A stretch of 10,061 nt of DNA from Synergistaceae bacterium UBA5560 (GTDB taxonomy: Bacteria > Synergistota > Synergistia > Synergistales > Aminiphilaceae), in contig DIMS01000058.1 in NCBI GenBank assembly GCA_002425685.1, positions 7,214 through 17,274 on the forward strand, given 5' to 3'. Below the pieces are notes generated by a model, which was not told the DNA's origin, did no database searches, and saw only the letters and a program-made list of their open reading frames with translations. How positions within the stretch are numbered: position 1 is the first letter of the stretch; each line of letters begins with the position of its first letter. Shown in pieces: positions 6,347-10,061 of this stretch. A program made the position numbers and the translations under genes.

Positions 6347-8002
6347 TTATTCCGTCCTCTCCGTCGCGGATGTCCCCCCTTTCAACGCGGCTGCGTGCGA
6401 CGTCTCCGCGTCCGTGCAGCACATCCCATCGCACCGGGCCTTCCAGACGGCCAGAAAGCGCCGCCATCCCCGCAGTCCCTCCTCGTCGGGCTTGAAGACA
6501 CCGCAGTCCTCCAGCCCCTCCCCGAAAATCCGGGCCACGTCGCGCCGAAGGATCGTCCAGGCGCCGGCCCGGTCCGCAACCCGACCAACCCGGGCGAGAA
6601 GGTCCTCAGCCCAGGCACGATGCGGAAAATCATCGGCCAGGGAAGCCGGGGGCAATTCCCCGCGCAGCAGGGAGGCCATTCTGTCCAACCCCGCCTCGAG
6701 ACGAGGCGGGAGAATCGCCAGTCCCATGACTTCGATGAGTCCGATGTTTTCCTTCTTGATGTGGTGTTTGTCCGCATGGACATGAAAGATGCCGTCAGGG
6801 TGCGTTTCGTCGCAGCGGTTGTTCCGCAGCACCAGGTCCAGCTCGAACGCCTCATTCCTGCGCCTTCCGATGACGGTGATCGTGTTGTGGCGCTCCCGCT
6901 TGCCATGCCACAGCCCCTCGGCGAGAATCCCCCGCTCCGGGTCCTCATAGTCACGCCAGGTCCGGAGCAATGAGCTTCCCAGTCGAACAAGTTCCTCCGA
7001 GTCGTGCCCCCGAAGCCGCAGGGTGGAGAGAGGCCAGTGGAGAATTTCCGCAGTGGTCTCCCCAAGACGCCACTGTTCCAGGACGGAGGCCGTCTCGATG
7101 GGAAAGTGCCAGACACCACCCTGGAAGTGATCATGGCTGAGGATGGATCCGCCCACGATAGGAAGATCCGCGTTGGAGCCGAGGAACATGTGCGGAAAAC
7201 GCTGGAGGAAGGCGAGAATACGCTCGAAGGTGGCCTCGTCGATACGCATGGGGCGATGTTCTTCCGAGAGGAGGATACAGTGCTGAGGATAGTAGACGTA
7301 GGGTGAGAACTGCAAAAACCATCGCTCTCCCGCCAGATCCAGGGGAATCAGCCGATGGTTGCTCCGCTCGGGAAAACCGGGACGCCCTGCATAGCCCACG
7401 TTCTCCACGCAGAGGACACACCGGGGGTAACCTCCCGCGGCAGATCGTTCCCCCGCGGCACGGATGTCCCGGGGATCTTTTTCCGGCTTGGAGCGGTTGA
7501 TGGTGATCTGCAGTTCACCGTAGCGCGTGGGCGCGGTCCATGTGAGATCCCGAGCGGCCAGATCCGCACGGACGTAACGCGTATTCTGGGAAAAGCGGTA
7601 GAACCAGTCCACCGCAGCCCGGGCTCCCTCCAGATCAAAGCAGCGCCGGAAGGCCTCCACCACTTCCGACGGACGGGGAGTGAGGTACCCCATGACGCGG
7701 CTCACGAACTTCTCCGACGGTAGATCCAGATGATGCAGCTTTCGTTCGAGGGCGAACCGGCGAAGGAGTTCGATGCTCTCCAGGGTTTCCGAGCCCGACG
7801 GATCTGCCGTATCGTCTCCGTCGGGCTCGTCGAGACCGAAGAGGGAGAAAAGGGCATTCGTCGTGGCCAGGTCGTCCAGCTCGCCCAGAAGACCGCAGGA
7901 CTTCCCCGCGGCCACCAGAGCGCGGATGGCCCGCGTCGCGTCGGCGGTGGAAACGGCCTCGGAAGTGTTCCGAAGGGAGTCGATTCCGTCCTCGACACTC
8001 AC
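6347..8002 (-). CDS. galT: Galactose-1-phosphate uridylyltransferase, type II
   Basis: A 551-residue GalT of the type II class (UDP-glucose-hexose-1-phosphate uridylyltransferase, COG4468), the Leloir step exchanging UMP between UDP-glucose and galactose-1-phosphate in the cytoplasm. The helical N-terminal part has the class pattern 'DATRAIRALVAAG...NALFSLFGLDEP' (21-60). The catalytic half shows SNHRLIPLDLAGERWFLQFS (214-233), PYVYYPQHCILL (234-245), GSNADLPIVGGSILSHDHFQ (275-294) and GCGVFKP-like DCGVFKP near 499-505. SHDHFQGG (289-296) replaces the HPHxQ motif of the classical GalT family. CVLC at 195-198 might bind metal. It is somewhat longer than the roughly 500 residues I recall for the class, including an Ala/Thr-rich C-terminal tail. 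The GTG at 8002 is chosen because it begins seven bases after the galE stop; the upstream reading to 8248 overlaps galE. The ribosome site is a modest G-rich run. Confidence 0.94.
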   Translation of the reverse strand: MSVEDGIDSLRNTSEAVSTADATRAIRALVAAGKSCGLLGELDDLATTNALFSLFGLDEPDGDDTADPSGSETLESIELLRRFALERKLHHLDLPSEKFVSRVMGYLTPRPSEVVEAFRRCFDLEGARAAVDWFYRFSQNTRYVRADLAARDLTWTAPTRYGELQITINRSKPEKDPRDIRAAGERSAAGGYPRCVLCVENVGYAGRPGFPERSNHRLIPLDLAGERWFLQFSPYVYYPQHCILLSEEHRPMRIDEATFERILAFLQRFPHMFLGSNADLPIVGGSILSHDHFQGGVWHFPIETASVLEQWRLGETTAEILHWPLSTLRLRGHDSEELVRLGSSLLRTWRDYEDPERGILAEGLWHGKRERHNTITVIGRRRNEAFELDLVLRNNRCDETHPDGIFHVHADKHHIKKENIGLIEVMGLAILPPRLEAGLDRMASLLRGELPPASLADDFPHRAWAEDLLARVGRVADRAGAWTILRRDVARIFGEGLEDCGVFKPDEEGLRGWRRFLAVWKARCDGMCCTDAETSHAAALKGGTSATERTE

Positions 8003-8009
8003 GAAGCAC

Positions 8010-8987
<978 letters not shown>

Positions 8988-9025
8988 GGTGCATTCCTCC
9001 TGACGTGACCGGAAACAGATAAAGC

Positions 9026-9050
9026 AGAGAGCCCCGAAAGGGCAACTCTC
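9026..9050 (-). other. Hairpin in the galE leader
   Basis: On the minus strand GCCC/GGGC arms around a short T/C-rich loop, extended by AGAG/CTCT across a small internal loop, lie about 40 to 60 bases before the galE start. They are followed by a partly T-rich TGCTTTATCTGTTT. It could be an attenuator or a leaky terminator. There is no obvious anti-terminator partner or known leader motif, so function is unproven. Confidence 0.35.
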
Positions 9051-9179
9051 CCGGGAAAATGTCAACAAAAACGATATTCCTTCCGCTGCCCTACCCAGGA
9101 AAATTCTCTTTTTCTTAAGAATAACACCGCGAAAGATCTCGGATCGTCACTCTTTTTCAAAACAAAATCCCATCTTCAT

Positions 9180-9254
9180 ATCATAAAAACCCAAATCACT
9201 CGCTCACGCTTTCATGATCGGCAAAAGCGTAACGTCCTCTTCAAAATCTGTCAA
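9180..9254 (-). promoter_or_regulatory. Candidate promoters of the gal/mgl operon
   Basis: Two minus-strand candidates lie in the AT-richer block upstream of galE. The first has a perfect -35 TTGACA (9254-9249), a 17-base spacer and a weaker -10 TACGCT (9231-9226). The second has a good -10 TATGAT (9185-9180) with a poor -35 GTGAGC (9207-9202) at 16 bases, as expected of an activator-dependent promoter. Either would give a leader of roughly 190 to 230 bases before galE. Confidence 0.45.
9206..9230. promoter_or_regulatory. 7-bp inverted repeat, possible operator
   Basis: ACGCTTT (9206-9212) and AAAGCGT (9224-9230) are exact inverted copies separated by 11 bases. The repeat overlaps the -10 of the first candidate promoter and the -35 of the second, which is where a repressor or activator of the gal operon would bind. 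The half site TGAAAGCG resembles half of LacI/CcpA-type operators, but the arms are spaced differently. No regulator gene is in the window. Confidence 0.4.
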
Positions 9255-9418
9255 GGATACGGGTTGGGCGTAGCGGAAGCGGAACGTTCTCGGAGGAAGG
9301 GGAATGTTTCTTTATTTGGAGAAAACGTCACTTTTCGGGACACGGCAAACTTGAGCAACCTTCCGAAAGTGGGCACGAGGAGATCAAGGCTGGAGACAGT
9401 CTGTGTCGGGAAAGAGAA

Positions 9419-9604
9419 AAAATATCGCGGAAACCCCAGGCCGAACGACGACGACGCTCACGGAAGTTTGAAGGCGACACCCCTCGCCACATTGAACGAA
9501 AAGAAGCGCTGGCCGGACTTTCCGGCAGATTCGATGCTTCCGCCATCCAGACCGGCCAGTGGGAAAAACGGCTTTTCAAGAAAAATCGGGCTCGGCTGGT
9601 GTAA
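9419..9604 (+). pseudogene. Degenerate IS3-family OrfA-like fragment
   Basis: A plus-strand frame open from 9233 to two tandem stops (TAA TAA, 9602-9607) has no usable start codon. Its C-terminal 60 codons start KISRKPQAERRRRSRKF and run to ALAGLSGRFDASAIQTGQWE and KRLFKKNRARLV. This resembles, from memory, the helix-turn-helix OrfA of IS3-family elements, where a basic 'RRKF..EFK' start is followed by 'TLAELxGRFGVHPxQIxQWKKxLLE'. The part between (EGDTPRHIERKE) is shortened and altered, and no OrfB (integrase core) follows. I take it as a decayed insertion-sequence remnant. A longer overlapping frame (9264-9773) starts from TTG and has no protein-like pattern. Confidence 0.42.
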
Positions 9605-9899
9605 TAAACTCCAGCGCCGTCGTCTGAGATGGCACAAGCCCTTTCCGATCGCGAGCACTCCCCAAAATCGGCCCGAGAAAACGCCGCACTCCACTGTGCA
9701 AGAAGCCGAAACGCTTCGATCCGCGTCCTTTTTTCCCTACTCCGCCTCGTTTTTCACAACCCCACACCACTGATCGATGACAACCCCCCTGGGTCAAGTG
9801 CCACCCGGAAGTCGGACAGGATCATCCTTCGACAGGATTCTTCGTCGTTTTTCCACACCATCCGGGTTTTCCGGTCCCCGCCCCGGCTCAGCGATATCC
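9605..9899. other. Non-coding gap between IS remnant and dctM
   Basis: There is no believable gene in this 295-base stretch. It contains a 16-base imperfect tandem repeat with GACAGGAT at 9815-9822 and 9831-9838, and a segment at 9794-9818 that loosely resembles an IS3-family end (CCACCCGGAAGTCGGACA). I do not see a clear terminator for dctM on the minus strand. Confidence 0.4.
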
Positions 9900-10061
9900 T
9901 CACTTGAAGAGGAGATCGGGAAGCCAGGTGACGATCTTCGGGAAGATAATGCACAGGGCAAGGCAGACCAGCTGGGTCGCCACGAAGGGCACGATGGAGC
10001 GGTAAATGTCGTTCATGGTGACTTCCTTGGGAGCGATCCCCTTCATCATGAACAGCATGGT
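9900..10061 (-). CDS. dctM: TRAP transporter large permease DctM, C-terminal end (partial)
   Basis: The last 53 residues of a protein whose start lies beyond the right edge. The sequence GIAPKEVTMNDIYRSIVPFV, followed by a long hydrophobic segment and a short FPKIVTWLPDLLFK tail ending in TGA, matches the end of the DctM/SiaM large membrane subunit of tripartite ATP-independent periplasmic transporters. These use an ion gradient to import organic acids, together with a small DctQ subunit and a binding protein that are probably encoded upstream, to the right. The substrate cannot be told from this end. It is read the same way as galE but is separated by about 0.9 kb with its own promoter candidates, so it is not part of the gal operon. 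Confidence 0.88.
   Translation of the reverse strand, partial: TMLFMMKGIAPKEVTMNDIYRSIVPFVATQLVCLALCIIFPKIVTWLPDLLFK

Noticed and set aside
9060..9065. TTGACA on the minus strand close to galE
   Set aside because: Sequences 16 to 18 bases downstream (CCCTTT region) do not resemble a -10 box and lie inside the leader hairpin.
9264..9773. 169-codon plus-strand ORF starting at TTG
   Set aside because: No ribosome site and no protein-like pattern. A different frame of the same DNA carries the OrfA-like remnant.
9629..9907. 92-codon plus-strand ORF with ATG start
   Set aside because: No ribosome site, random-looking composition, and it runs into the end of dctM on the other strand.

Overview
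The window reads as a chromosomal stretch from a GC-rich, probably diderm, anaerobe-type bacterium. The sugar-binding protein has a plain signal peptide without a lipobox cysteine, which fits a periplasm. A TRAP carboxylate transporter sits next door, GalT is of the type II class, and all six tRNA genes encode their CCA ends. Together these suggest something like Synergistota, but that placement is inference and cannot be settled from this sequence. Every confident gene lies on the minus strand, so transcription runs from right to left.

Right edge (about 8990-10061): the last 53 codons of a TRAP transporter large permease (DctM) enter from the right. They are followed by roughly 0.9 kb without an intact gene. 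This gap holds a plus-strand remnant resembling an IS3-family OrfA helix-turn-helix, an AT-richer block with two candidate promoters and a 7-bp inverted repeat, and a short hairpin in the galE leader.

Centre (1227-8987): a six-gene galactose/galactoside cluster in the order galE, galT (type II), mglB, mglA, mglC, GH1 beta-glycosidase. MglBAC would import galactose, glucose or a small galactoside. The cytoplasmic GH1 enzyme could release galactose from beta-galactosides, and GalT plus GalE would pass galactose-1-phosphate through UDP-galactose into UDP-glucose and glucose-1-phosphate. Galactokinase, mutarotase and a dedicated regulator are not in the window. A 17-bp stem-loop separates mglB from mglA, as expected where binding protein is made in excess over the membrane components.

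Left (544-1230): a tRNA operon, transcribed Val(TAC)-Asp(GTC)-Phe(GAA)-Gly(GCC)-Cys(GCA)-Asn(GTT). It has a near-consensus promoter whose -35 box contains the stop codon of the GH1 gene, and a hairpin terminator after tRNA-Asn. Further left are a small unrecognised gene (174-383), a strong plus-strand terminator hairpin (86-124), and the edge of a 5'-truncated IS256-family transposase running off the left end.

I see no new defence, RNA or mobile system here. The window is mostly a well-formed sugar-utilisation operon. The points worth a second look are the modified MglB sugar pocket, the overlap of the GH1 stop codon with the tRNA promoter, the missing galK, and transposon remnants on both flanks.
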